Positions 15,200 through 23,344 of a stretch of DNA of 42,631 nucleotides are shown in pieces (position 1 is the stretch's first letter; every line of letters starts with the position of its first letter). Origin of the DNA: an uncultured Lachnospiraceae bacterium (lineage in GTDB: Bacteria > Bacillota > Clostridia > Lachnospirales > Lachnospiraceae); contig CAJUMC010000026.1 in the NCBI GenBank assembly GCA_910587085.1, positions 1-42,631 of the forward strand, in the 5' to 3' direction. A model generated the notes under the pieces. The model saw nothing but the letters and a program-made list of their open reading frames with translations. It had not been told where the DNA came from and made no database searches. A program made the translations under genes and the position numbers.

Positions 15200-17193
15200 T
15201 TTTAAATGCGGTCTCTGTGCTGGCAGTCATTGTATGTGCTCTCCGGCTCGGGGGCCGGTATCCGCTGATGCGCGAATTTCTGGCTGTTTTTCTGGTGAGC
15301 GAGGGGATGCGTCCCTGTGTGATCGCGCTGATGCAGGCGCAGAAAAAGCGCAGGCAAAACAAAGCCGGCACAGTGCCGTCAGCGGCGGAAAAAGGGATTG
15401 CAAAGCAGCCGGAAATGCTTAAGAAGCGGCCGGCCCGGGCGGTGCGCTCTGCAAATTCTGAAGCTTCGTCTGCAGGGGCGCTGCACGGACAGCCGGATTT
15501 TATGTCGGAACATTTCCGGGACTGGCTGTGCGGCAGAAAAATGAAAAAGCTCTGGGCCGCTAGGGCTTTTTCCGGTTTTGTGCTGCTGACAATGCTTGTG
15601 AAGGAACCTGATTTTTTCCAGGCCAATATTATGATGTCGGCCGGCATCGCGGTGATGGCGGCACTGCTTGCGGCGCGCGCGGCGGAGGCGGGGAGAACGG
15701 CAGAGCTGTGCAGCTGCAGAGTGGCGGAAGCTCCGGAGAGGGCGAAGAGAAGCCGGGGAGGCAAAAAAAGCAGAAGGGGAAGAGCCGCCGGGAAAATGCT
15801 TGCGGGTGCGGGTGCATTTCTGCTCTATCTGGTGCTGGGTGCGGTTCTTTCGGGCTTTCCGCAGCCGGAGATAAGCGGCTCCTATCGGGACAGCTTCCGG
15901 ACGGAGGATTTTTACGGGGACGAACCGGGCCCGGATCGGGCTGTGATCCTGGAGGACAACGGCGACGCACTGGCCGAGCGGGTGAAAATGATTCGGAGCG
16001 CGGAAAGGCGGCTGATTCTGTCCACCTTTGATTTCCGTACAGATATCAGCGGGAAGGTTCTTGTAGCGGCGCTTCTGGAGGCGGCGGAGCGGGGAGTTGA
16101 TGTCCGCATTGTGGTGGACGGCGTCAGCGGCATGCTCCGGATGGGACAGAATCCGTATTTCTTTGCGCTTTCCTCCCACCCGAACGCGGAGATCCGGATT
16201 TACAATGAAATCAATCTGCTTGCTCCGTGGAGGCTGATGGGAAGGCTTCACGACAAATATCTGATTGCGGATGAAACCGCGTATATCCTTGGGGGACGCA
16301 ATTCGTTTTCCTATTTTCTCGGGGACTGGCCGGGGCATAAAAATTACGACAGAGATGTGCTTGTCTACAATGAAGGCAGCAGCGCCGCCAGCTCGCTGTA
16401 CCAGGTGGAGGCCTATTTTGAGGAAATCTGGAATCATGAGGCATCCAGTGTCTATCACAATGGGGAGGGAATTGCAAAGCGCGCCTGTGTGAGGCGTGCG
16501 GCAGGAGAGCTGCGGGGCATTTATGCCCGGTATCTGGCAGAGGTTCCGGAAGCGGCGGAAGAGCCGGATTACGGTGCGATAACCCTGCCCACCGGCAAAG
16601 TAACGCTTCTGGCCAATCCGACAACGGTCTATGCGAAGGAGCCGACCGTATTTTATGCGCTGACGGAGCTGATGAAGCAGGCTCAGGAAAGCGTGATGAT
16701 TCACACACCGTACATTATCGCGAACGACATGATGTATGATGCTTTTGCTTCCATTGCTGCGGCGGTGCCGAAGGCGGCAATAATGACGAATTCGGTGGCA
16801 AACAATGGAAATCCGTTCGGCGCAGGAGATTACCGGGCGAATTTTGAGAAAATCCACAGTACCGGCATGCGTTTGCTTGAGTACGAAGGCGGCGTTTCCT
16901 ACCATGGAAAAAGCATTGTGATTGACAGTGATATTTCCGTTGTCGGTTCGTTTAACATGGATATGCGCAGCGTTTATCTGGATACCGAGCTGATGCTTGT
17001 GATCGACAGCGAGGAGGTCAATGCGCAGCTGCGAGGGCTGCTTTCCCGCTATGAGGAGCAGTGCGCCGTTGTGCAGCCGGACGGTTCGCGGGTTTATCCG
17101 GACGGGGTGACGCCGCAGGAGATCACGAAAAAGAAAAGTATCAACATGGCTCTGCTGTACAATCTGCTCCGCTGGGCGAGGAGGCTGCTGTAG
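15190..17193 (+). CDS. Membrane-anchored phospholipase D family protein
   Basis: 667 aa. The first 220 residues hold about four hydrophobic segments with charged linkers (for example an Arg/Lys-rich run around 185-200), and the rest has two HKD phosphodiesterase motifs: HDKYLIAD at His354 and HGKSIVID at His572, each followed by GGRN or GSFN as in cardiolipin synthases. Both sites look intact, so an active phosphatidyl- or phosphodiester transferase is likely; substrate unknown. Family cardiolipin synthases are shorter (about 480-510 aa), so the N-terminal extension is notable. It overlaps argD by 10 nt and ends the operon; no link to arginine metabolism is known. Confidence 0.85.
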   Translation: MSVILNAVSVLAVIVCALRLGGRYPLMREFLAVFLVSEGMRPCVIALMQAQKKRRQNKAGTVPSAAEKGIAKQPEMLKKRPARAVRSANSEASSAGALHGQPDFMSEHFRDWLCGRKMKKLWAARAFSGFVLLTMLVKEPDFFQANIMMSAGIAVMAALLAARAAEAGRTAELCSCRVAEAPERAKRSRGGKKSRRGRAAGKMLAGAGAFLLYLVLGAVLSGFPQPEISGSYRDSFRTEDFYGDEPGPDRAVILEDNGDALAERVKMIRSAERRLILSTFDFRTDISGKVLVAALLEAAERGVDVRIVVDGVSGMLRMGQNPYFFALSSHPNAEIRIYNEINLLAPWRLMGRLHDKYLIADETAYILGGRNSFSYFLGDWPGHKNYDRDVLVYNEGSSAASSLYQVEAYFEEIWNHEASSVYHNGEGIAKRACVRRAAGELRGIYARYLAEVPEAAEEPDYGAITLPTGKVTLLANPTTVYAKEPTVFYALTELMKQAQESVMIHTPYIIANDMMYDAFASIAAAVPKAAIMTNSVANNGNPFGAGDYRANFEKIHSTGMRLLEYEGGVSYHGKSIVIDSDISVVGSFNMDMRSVYLDTELMLVIDSEEVNAQLRGLLSRYEEQCAVVQPDGSRVYPDGVTPQEITKKKSINMALLYNLLRWARRLL

Positions 17194-17207
17194 CCTGCAG
17201 CAGTTTT
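17185..17207 (+). terminator. Terminator of the arginine operon
   Basis: CTGCTG (17185-17190), 7-nt loop, CAGCAG (17198-17203), then TTTT, overlapping the end of the phospholipase D gene. Short stem, moderate support. Confidence 0.5.
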
Positions 17208-17331
17208 ACAATCTGCGAAGTCCTTTATCAACGGTCTTTTCACTTTTCACTTGTACGCACCGTGGAAGCCTGTTTTATGGAAGAACGGCAAAAAGAAAAG
17301 AAGGGGCACAGAAAGAAAATTGAAATAGACC

Positions 17332-17360
17332 TTGCAGGCAAGGCGATAAAATGTTATACT
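17332..17360 (+). promoter_or_regulatory. Promoter of the ABC-F leader
   Basis: -35 TTGCAG (17332-17337), 17-bp spacer, -10 TATACT (17355-17360). Transcription would begin near 17367, giving about 400 nt of leader before the ABC-F gene. Confidence 0.6.
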
Positions 17361-17396
17361 GACCACATGAAGAAGAAAGGTACAAACGGTGAAGAA

Positions 17397-17408
17397 ATGG
17401 TAAGATAG
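17397..17408 (+). CDS. Mini-ORF in the ABC-F leader (Met-Val-Arg)
   Basis: ATG GTA AGA TAG with GGTGA four nt upstream, a good match to the 3' part of the Shine-Dalgarno sequence. The same frame is open from an ATG at 17367 (13 codons), but that ATG lies at the predicted transcript start. Short leader ORFs of this kind sense ribosome-stalling drugs in several antibiotic-resistance ABC-F genes. Confidence 0.35.
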   Translation: MVR

Positions 17409-17443
17409 TCTGATTTGGTGAGAGAACAATAGCTTTTGCAGGC

Positions 17444-17471
17444 GAACGGACAGTGTTGGCCGCGTTCTTTT
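17444..17471 (+). promoter_or_regulatory. Leader hairpin 1 of the ABC-F gene
   Basis: GAACGG (17444-17449) pairs with CC(GC)GTTC up to 17467, with TTTT following. A weak terminator or part of an anti-termination switch upstream of the stronger terminator at 17561. Confidence 0.35.
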
Positions 17472-17560
17472 ATGCCGAATTGGATGGAATACATTTCTGA
17501 ACCGTACAGCGGCGGCTGCTTTGCCGTGCGCCAAATACAGGGTTCTTTTTGTGATTCCAA

Positions 17561-17590
17561 GCCTTCCGGCATCTGCCGGAGGGCTTTTTT
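17561..17590 (+). terminator. Leader attenuator/terminator before the ABC-F gene
   Basis: GCCTTCCGGCA (17561-17571) pairs with TGCCGGAGGGC (17574-17584), followed by six T. A strong intrinsic terminator lying within the leader, 175 nt before the ABC-F start, with no gene between promoter and terminator except the mini-ORF; this layout indicates attenuation. Confidence 0.75.
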
Positions 17591-17765
17591 CGATGCAGAC
17601 AGGGGCGTTTTGTTTTACGGCGGCCGTTCCTTTTCCGCAGCGGCAGAGCTTATATTCACCAACCCATGGAAGAGGAAAATTCAGTCAATGGAAGACGGAT
17701 TTTCTGATTAAAAAATTGATAATTTATTAGAAAACGGATATTTTCAGCAAGAAAGAAGGGGTTGT

Positions 17766-19319
17766 ATGCTGCAGATTCGAAACTTAAACATATCGCATAA
17801 AAAGGATCTTCATGAACTGGTAAAAGATTTTAACCTGGTTCTGAATCCGGGAGACAAGGCCGTTCTGATCGGGGAGGAGGGAGACGGAAAAAGCACGCTG
17901 CTGAAATGGATATACCGGCCGGAGCTGATAGAATCGTACGCGGAGGCGGCCGGAGCAAAAAGCAGCCCCGGGGAGCGCTTGGGCTATCTGCCGCAGGAAC
18001 TCCCGAGGGAGGACGGGGAAAGAAGCGTCTACGAATTTTTCTGCTGTGAGGAAGGCTTTCTGGAGAAGCCGCCGTGGGAGCTTGCACGCCTTGCGGGTGA
18101 GCTTGGAGTTCCGGCAGAGCTTTTTTACAGCGAGCAGCGGATGAACACGCTTTCCGGAGGCGAGAAGGTCAAGCTTTCCCTCGCGCGCCTGATGCTTGCG
18201 GCTCCGACGATCCTGCTGCTTGACGAGCCGTCAAACGATCTGGATATGGAGACGCTTCTGTGGCTGGAGAAATTTATTCTTCATGCAGAAGGAGCGGTGC
18301 TTTTTATATCCCACGACGAAACGCTGATCGAGCGGACAGCAAATGTTGTTGTGCATCTGGAGCAGCTCCGCCGGAAGACGACCAGCCGTGCAACGGTGGC
18401 GCGGATGCCGTATCGGCAGTTTCTGAAGGAAAGGGAGGCCGGCTTTGCCTGCCAGGAGAAGCTGGCGCGCGCGCAGCAACGGGAAGAAAAAGCGAGACAG
18501 GAAAAGCTGCACCGCCTGGAGCAGCAGGTAAAACATGAGATGGATGTCCTGCCGAAAGCGGGTTCCGATGCGGCGGGACGTCTTCTGAAAAAGAAGATGA
18601 AGGCTGTGAAATCCATGGAGCATCGGTATGAGCGCGAGGGTGCCGGACGGACGGGATTGCCGGAGTATGAGGAAGCAATGTATTTTAAGCTCGGCGAGGG
18701 CGTGCGGATGCCGGCGGGCAAAACAGTGCTGGAATATTCGCTGAAGGAGCTGACTGTATCAGACCGCGTGCTGTCGCGTGATATTTTTCTGCGGGTGCGC
18801 GGCGGGGAGAAGGTGTGCATCGTCGGTAAAAACGGGGCGGGCAAGACAACGCTGCTGCGCCGGATTGCCGAAGAGCTGCTTGCCCGCAGAGATATCCGGG
18901 CATATTATATGCCGCAGAATTATTCAGATCTCCTTCCCCTTTCTTTATCACCGGCCGACTATCTTTCCCTGACCGGTGATAAGGAGGAACAGACGCGCAT
19001 TCGTACCTACCTCGGTGCGCTGAAGTTTACGGCGGATGAAATGAAGCATCCGATCGCCGAGCTTTCCGGAGGTCAGAAAGGAAAGGTGCTCTTGCTGCAG
19101 ATGAGCCTGTCGCAGGCGGATGTTCTGATTCTTGACGAGCCGACGCGGAATTTTTCACCGCTTTCCGGGCCTGTGATACGGCGTATGCTCCGGGAATACA
19201 GGGGAGCGGTCATCAGTATTTCGCACGACAGAAAATATATCGGGGAGGTTTGCAAAAGCGTGTACCATCTGACGCCAGAGGGGCTTTTGCCGGAGCGCGG
19301 CTTTGAGATGGTGAAGTAA
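17766..19319 (+). CDS. ABC-F ATPase, antibiotic-resistance (ribosomal protection) type
   Basis: 517 aa, two ABC domains and no membrane segment, so an ABC-F protein acting on ribosomes. Domain 1: Walker A GEEGDGKST (36-44), signature LSGGEKVKL, Walker B ILLLDEPSND. Domain 2: Walker A GKNGAGKTT, signature LSGGQKGKV, Walker B VLILDEPTRNFSPLSG. A charged helical linker between them (about residues 200-300) forms the part that enters the ribosome. The EPTRNFSPLSG ending is seen, from memory, in the Vga/Lsa/CplR group that displaces lincosamides, pleuromutilins and streptogramin A; exact drug range cannot be read from sequence. AAGAAAGAAGGGGTTGT precedes the ATG. The attenuated leader supports drug-inducible expression. 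Confidence 0.88.
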   Translation: MLQIRNLNISHKKDLHELVKDFNLVLNPGDKAVLIGEEGDGKSTLLKWIYRPELIESYAEAAGAKSSPGERLGYLPQELPREDGERSVYEFFCCEEGFLEKPPWELARLAGELGVPAELFYSEQRMNTLSGGEKVKLSLARLMLAAPTILLLDEPSNDLDMETLLWLEKFILHAEGAVLFISHDETLIERTANVVVHLEQLRRKTTSRATVARMPYRQFLKEREAGFACQEKLARAQQREEKARQEKLHRLEQQVKHEMDVLPKAGSDAAGRLLKKKMKAVKSMEHRYEREGAGRTGLPEYEEAMYFKLGEGVRMPAGKTVLEYSLKELTVSDRVLSRDIFLRVRGGEKVCIVGKNGAGKTTLLRRIAEELLARRDIRAYYMPQNYSDLLPLSLSPADYLSLTGDKEEQTRIRTYLGALKFTADEMKHPIAELSGGQKGKVLLLQMSLSQADVLILDEPTRNFSPLSGPVIRRMLREYRGAVISISHDRKYIGEVCKSVYHLTPEGLLPERGFEMVK

Positions 19320-19345
19320 ACCGATCAGGCTGGTACATGGACAAT

Positions 19346-19387
19346 CTGCAAGGAAAGGGGCGCCCGCGGGCGCCCCTTTCCTTGCAG
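19346..19387. terminator. 42-bp perfect palindrome after the ABC-F gene
   Basis: The left arm (19346-19366, starting CTGCAAGGAAAGGGGCGCCC) is the exact reverse complement of 19367-19387. It lies 26 bp after the stop codon. The usual external T tract is missing, but the arm itself ends in CCCCTTTCC, so it probably acts as a terminator in both directions. Confidence 0.7.
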
Positions 19388-19425
19388 TGCAAAAGAAAAA
19401 TTACTGCATTTTTAAAAAAAAGTTA

Positions 19426-19456
19426 TTGACAACATACAATAGTTAGATTATACTAA
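19426..19456 (+). promoter_or_regulatory. feo operon promoter with iron-box-like palindrome
   Basis: -35 TTGACA (19426-19431), 17-bp spacer, -10 TATACT (19449-19454). The -10 is embedded in the dyad TTAGATTATACTAA (19443-19456; AGTTAG/CTAACT flanks), which resembles DtxR/IdeR-type iron boxes. A repressor bound here would block transcription; the DtxR-family gene at 25944-26321 is a candidate. Confidence 0.7.
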
Positions 19457-19568
19457 CTTCGAGAAAAAGAGGAAACTGCAGGGAATAAACAGAAGCGCAG
19501 AGCAGAAAAAGCCCAGGAAGCGGAAACCTGCAGCCTAAGCGGAGACCTGCGCAGGAAGGAGGGGCTGT

Positions 19569-19778
19569 ATGCCGTTGACGTTGGCGGTTCGGGGAGTGCC
19601 GAACCGGATAAAAAAAGTGGGAGGAAGAGAGGAGACAAGAAGATTTCTTGAAGGGCTTGGTTTTGCGGCGGGCACGATGGTGACTGTTATATCGGAGGCC
19701 GGCGGGAATATGATTGTTCATGTGATGGATACCCGCGTGGCCATCGGAAAGGAGATGGCCGGCAAAATTTTTGTATAA
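19569..19778 (+). CDS. feoA: FeoA-family iron transport protein (first copy)
   Basis: 69 aa, a single FeoA (SH3-like) domain: a VGGREETRRFLEGLGFAAGT segment then VTVISEAGGNMIVHVMDTRV and a final AIGKEMAGKIFV. FeoA is a small cytoplasmic partner of FeoB needed for iron(II) uptake. GAAGGAGGGGCTGT precedes the ATG. It is 174 nt before a second FeoA gene, in the same orientation; feo operons in Clostridia often carry two FeoA-type proteins. Confidence 0.9.
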   Translation: MPLTLAVRGVPNRIKKVGGREETRRFLEGLGFAAGTMVTVISEAGGNMIVHVMDTRVAIGKEMAGKIFV

Positions 19779-19952
19779 GCGGCATAAGCATCCGCCGGCA
19801 TGCAGTGAAACAGGATGGCGTGAAATGCGGTGAAGCCGTACAACAGCAGAAGGGCGGCTGAGAAGGAATACGGGAAATATGCCGAAATGCAGCAGAATCC
19901 GCTGCGGTGCGGCAGCCGGAAGCCAGCTGCCGGGAATCGGGAGGAAAAGAGA

Positions 19953-20201
19953 ATGACATTGAAGGAAGTTGCCTGCGGAACGACCGTCAGAGTAAAACGG
20001 CTGACCGGGGAAGGACCGGTTAAGCGGAGGATTATGGATATGGGCATTACGAAAGGCGCGGAGATTTTTGTGCGGAAGGTGGCGCCTCTGGGTGATCCGG
20101 CAGAGATCACGGTGCGGGGGTACGAACTGTCGCTGAGAAAAGCCGATGCGGAGATGATTGAGGTGGAAATGGTTGAAGGGAAAATGGTTGAGGTGAAGTG
20201 A
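19953..20201 (+). CDS. feoA: FeoA-family iron transport protein (second copy)
   Basis: 82 aa from ATG 19953, which has GGGAGGAAAAGAGA upstream; the frame opens earlier, at 19830, but without a ribosome site or family similarity. FeoA domain: TLKEVACGTTVRVKRLTGEG, KRRIMDMGITKGAEIFVRK, and the terminal PAEITVRGYELSLRKADAEMI, the best conserved FeoA signature. A short charged tail with two VEMVEG/MVEVK repeats follows. It should work with FeoB, which begins 276 nt downstream. Confidence 0.93.
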   Translation: MTLKEVACGTTVRVKRLTGEGPVKRRIMDMGITKGAEIFVRKVAPLGDPAEITVRGYELSLRKADAEMIEVEMVEGKMVEVK

Positions 20202-20258
20202 AGCTTCGATGAAAATGCTTGTATAAAAAGCAGCAGTTAATTTTTTTTGGCGCATGAG

Positions 20259-20272
20259 TTAGTGCTGACTAA
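20259..20272. promoter_or_regulatory. Second iron-box-like palindrome, before feoB
   Basis: TTAGTGCTGACTAA, the same TTAG-N6-CTAA shape as the operator at 19443-19456, with AG before and T after. It lies 205 bp before feoB in the 276-nt gap after the second feoA, so feoB may have an additional iron-responsive promoter. Confidence 0.5.
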
Positions 20273-20477
20273 TCAAAGAAAGCTTTAAATAACCTGTTTG
20301 AGGAAGCAGGGGACCGTGGCAGAAAATAAATATTATTCGGGCGGATACTGTCAGGCATATAAAAAGCGGAAATGTTATAGCAAAATACACAAAAGTTATA
20401 AAAAAGTGAAAACATTAAGGCCGGAAGGCACGAGTTACATAAGGTGAAAGAAAGTAAAACAGAAAAGGAGCAGCAGA

Positions 20478-22910
20478 ATGTCGATGAAAATTGCGCTGGC
20501 AGGGAATCCGAACTGCGGCAAAACAACCTTGTTTAACGCCCTTACGGGCTCGAACCAGTTTGTTGGAAACTGGCCGGGAGTGACCGTTGAGAAAAAGGAG
20601 GGGAAGCTGAAGAAATCGTTTCAGACGGGAGCGGACGATATTGTGATTGCAGATCTTCCGGGGATATATTCCCTGTCCCCCTATACGCCGGAGGAGGTCG
20701 TTGCCAGAAATTATCTGATCGCGGAGCGTCCGGATGCGATTATCAACATTATTGACGGCACGAATCTTGAGAGAAATCTTTATCTTTCCACACAGCTGAT
20801 GGAGCTGGGAATTCCCGTTGTCCTTGCCGTTAATATGATGGATATTGTGGAGAAAAACGGCGATGTAATCCGCACGGAGCAGCTTTCGAAAAAGCTGGGC
20901 TGCGAGGTTGTGGAAATTTCCGCGCTGAAGGGCAGCGGGCTGGAGCAGACGGTGCAGAAGGCTGTTTCTGCCGCGCTGCGGAAGAAGGGGGCGGCTCCGG
21001 CGCATGAGTTTTCTCCGGAGGTCGAGGAGGTGCTGCGGAGTGTGCAGCATAAGCTGGAGGGTGCTGTGCCGGAGGAGCAGTGCAGATTTTTTGCAGTCAA
21101 GCTGCTGGAGAGGGATGATAAAATTCAGGATCGGATGGCATTTGTTCCGGATGTGTCGGAGGAGATCGACGGCCTGGAGAACCGCTTTGACGATGATACG
21201 GAAAGCATAATCACGAATGAAAGATATGCTTATATTTCCGGAATTATGGAGAGCTGTATAATAAAAAAGAGGAAGGAAAAGTTGACGGTATCCGACAAAA
21301 TTGATAAAATCGTTACAAACCGTTTCCTGGCCCTGCCGATTTTCGCTGCGGTGATGATTCTCGTCTACTACATATCGGTTTCCACGATTGGAACCTGGGC
21401 AACGGACTGGACGAACGACGGCCTGTTCGGGGACGGCTGGCATTTGTTCGGGATCGGCGCGGCGGATTATGATGAGGCGATAACAGAGTATGCAAGGAAG
21501 CATGTATGGACGGAAGAAACGACAGCGGCGGTCTCCGCGGCCGAAGCAGCGGGGGCGATCGGTGCGGAGGAGGTTTTGGAAGCGATCCGGGAGGAGGATT
21601 TCGGAGCGTTTCAAGAGACGTACGAACTGTACGGCGCATCCATGGCAGTGCTGGGCTATGATATTTCCGAAGTCGTGGACGCAGCCCTGGAGGCTCCTGA
21701 GGCACCGGACACGGCCGCTTACGGTGTCTGGGTGCCGGGAATTCCAGCACTGGCGGGCGGACTGCTCGATAGGATGAACTGCGCCGGCTGGCTGAGCAGC
21801 CTGGTTCTTGACGGGATCATTGCCGGTGTCGGAGCGGTGCTCGGTTTTGTACCGCAGATGCTGGTGCTGTTTTTGTTCCTTGCCTTTCTGGAGTCCTGCG
21901 GTTATATGGCCCGTGTTGCGTTTATTATGGACAGAATCTTCCGGAAATTCGGGCTGTCCGGAAAGTCATTTATTCCGATGCTGATCGGAAGCGGCTGCGG
22001 TGTGCCGGGGATTATGGCTTCCCGGACAATTGAGAACGACCGCGACCGCAAAATGACGATTATTACGACGACCTTTGTACCGTGCGGGGCAAAGCTGCCG
22101 ATTATCTCGCTGATTTCCGCGGCCCTGTTCGGGAATGCCTGGTGGGTAGCGCCGAGCGCGTACTTTGTCGGGGTTGCTGCGATTGTGTGCTCCGGCATTA
22201 TGCTGAAGAAAACGAGAAGATTTTCCGGGGAGCCGGCTCCGTTTGTTATGGAACTGCCGGCATATCACTGGCCGACCGCCGGCGGCGTGCTGCGCAGCGT
22301 GTGGGAGCGCGGCCGTTCCTTTATCAAAAAGGCCGGCACGATCATTCTTCTTTCTTCGATTGTGATCTGGGCCGGCTCCCGGTTCGGCGTCGTGAACGGA
22401 AAATTTATGTTTGACGCCGAGATGGAGCTTGGCAGCAGCGTACTTGGAGCGATCGGCAGCGCGGTGAAATGGATCTTCGCGCCGCTTGGCTTTGACCGGA
22501 CGGAGGCGACGGTCGCAGCAATTATGGGGCTCGTGGCAAAAGAGGAGATTGTAGGTGTTTTCGGGGTGCTTGATTTTGCCGCGATGACAAAGCTGGCCGC
22601 GTACTCCTTCCTTGTGTTCAACCTTTTATGTGCGCCGTGCTTTGCAGCGATGGGCGCTATCCGGCGGGAAATGAATAATGCCAGATGGTTCTGGTTTGCG
22701 ATCGGCTACCAGTGCGGGCTGGCTTACGCCGTATCGCTCTGCATTTATCAGTTCGGCATACTTATTTCCCGAGGAGCGTTCGGGTTCGGTACGGCTGCGG
22801 CGTTCCTGCTGGCTGGAGGGATGATCTGGCTGCTGGTGCGCCCGCACCAGGAGAGCACCGCGCCGAAGCTGCGGCTGAAAAAAATCAGCCGGGAGTCAAA
22901 ATCTCTTTGA
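20478..22910 (+). CDS. feoB: Ferrous iron transport protein B
   Basis: 810 aa. The G-protein domain has G1 GNPNCGKTT (9-17), G2 region GNWPGVTVE, G3 DLPGIYSL and G4 NMMD; membrane segments start near residue 285, with Gate blocks containing GSGCGVPGIMASRT and a C-terminal PCFAAMGAIRREM. It imports iron(II) across the cytoplasmic membrane. It is longer than most FeoB proteins because of an acidic, Ala/Glu-rich stretch of about 90 residues (around 335-430) between the first membrane helix and the second. GGAGCAGCAGA precedes the ATG. Part of the feoA-feoA-feoB locus. Confidence 0.97.
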   Translation: MSMKIALAGNPNCGKTTLFNALTGSNQFVGNWPGVTVEKKEGKLKKSFQTGADDIVIADLPGIYSLSPYTPEEVVARNYLIAERPDAIINIIDGTNLERNLYLSTQLMELGIPVVLAVNMMDIVEKNGDVIRTEQLSKKLGCEVVEISALKGSGLEQTVQKAVSAALRKKGAAPAHEFSPEVEEVLRSVQHKLEGAVPEEQCRFFAVKLLERDDKIQDRMAFVPDVSEEIDGLENRFDDDTESIITNERYAYISGIMESCIIKKRKEKLTVSDKIDKIVTNRFLALPIFAAVMILVYYISVSTIGTWATDWTNDGLFGDGWHLFGIGAADYDEAITEYARKHVWTEETTAAVSAAEAAGAIGAEEVLEAIREEDFGAFQETYELYGASMAVLGYDISEVVDAALEAPEAPDTAAYGVWVPGIPALAGGLLDRMNCAGWLSSLVLDGIIAGVGAVLGFVPQMLVLFLFLAFLESCGYMARVAFIMDRIFRKFGLSGKSFIPMLIGSGCGVPGIMASRTIENDRDRKMTIITTTFVPCGAKLPIISLISAALFGNAWWVAPSAYFVGVAAIVCSGIMLKKTRRFSGEPAPFVMELPAYHWPTAGGVLRSVWERGRSFIKKAGTIILLSSIVIWAGSRFGVVNGKFMFDAEMELGSSVLGAIGSAVKWIFAPLGFDRTEATVAAIMGLVAKEEIVGVFGVLDFAAMTKLAAYSFLVFNLLCAPCFAAMGAIRREMNNARWFWFAIGYQCGLAYAVSLCIYQFGILISRGAFGFGTAAAFLLAGGMIWLLVRPHQESTAPKLRLKKISRESKSL

Positions 22911-22964
22911 CAGAAAAAGACGCTCCCTGGCAGAATAAATTATGAGAGGATTTGGTGAGAAAAT

Positions 22965-23123
22965 ATGGGAACAGTAATTGTGGGACTTTTTCTGGTGCTG
23001 GCTGTCGGGGCTGTTATCCGGGGAATGGTGCGCGACAAAAAAAGCGGAAAATCGCTGCACTGCGGAGGCTGCGGGGGCTGCTGCGGCGGACATTGCGCCG
23101 GCAGGGAACGGACGCTGGAATGA
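22965..23123 (+). CDS. FeoB-associated Cys-rich membrane protein
   Basis: 52 aa: MGTVIVGLFLVLAVGAVIRG (one membrane helix), a short basic KKSGKS segment, then a Cys cluster CGGCGGCCGGHC. This is the small FeoB-associated Cys-rich family found directly after feoB in many Firmicutes, probably handling iron(II) at the membrane. It starts 54 nt after feoB with GGTGAGAAAAT upstream of the ATG. Its frame is easily missed because it is under 60 codons and another frame of similar length overlaps it. Confidence 0.88.
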   Translation: MGTVIVGLFLVLAVGAVIRGMVRDKKSGKSLHCGGCGGCCGGHCAGRERTLE

Positions 23124-23215
23124 CGTGTCAGGATAATATTGGTAAAATTGCACAATAATAAGTGGGGATACCTAGTTAAATATGCCAAATTTTCATTATT
23201 CCGGTAAATTTGCCC

Positions 23216-23244
23216 TTACAATATGGGAAATAATCTGCTATAAT
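23216..23244 (+). promoter_or_regulatory. carD promoter
   Basis: -35 TTACAA (23216-23221), 17-bp spacer, -10 TATAAT (23239-23244), about 100 bp before the carD-like gene. Confidence 0.65.
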
Positions 23245-23344
23245 AAATAATGTAGCGGACGGAAGTCAAAGTGCGGATTGTATTGCCTGGCTGCGTCGAA
23301 ATTTTACCGAGCGGCCGTCGGGCAGCAGTGAAGGAGTTGGCATA

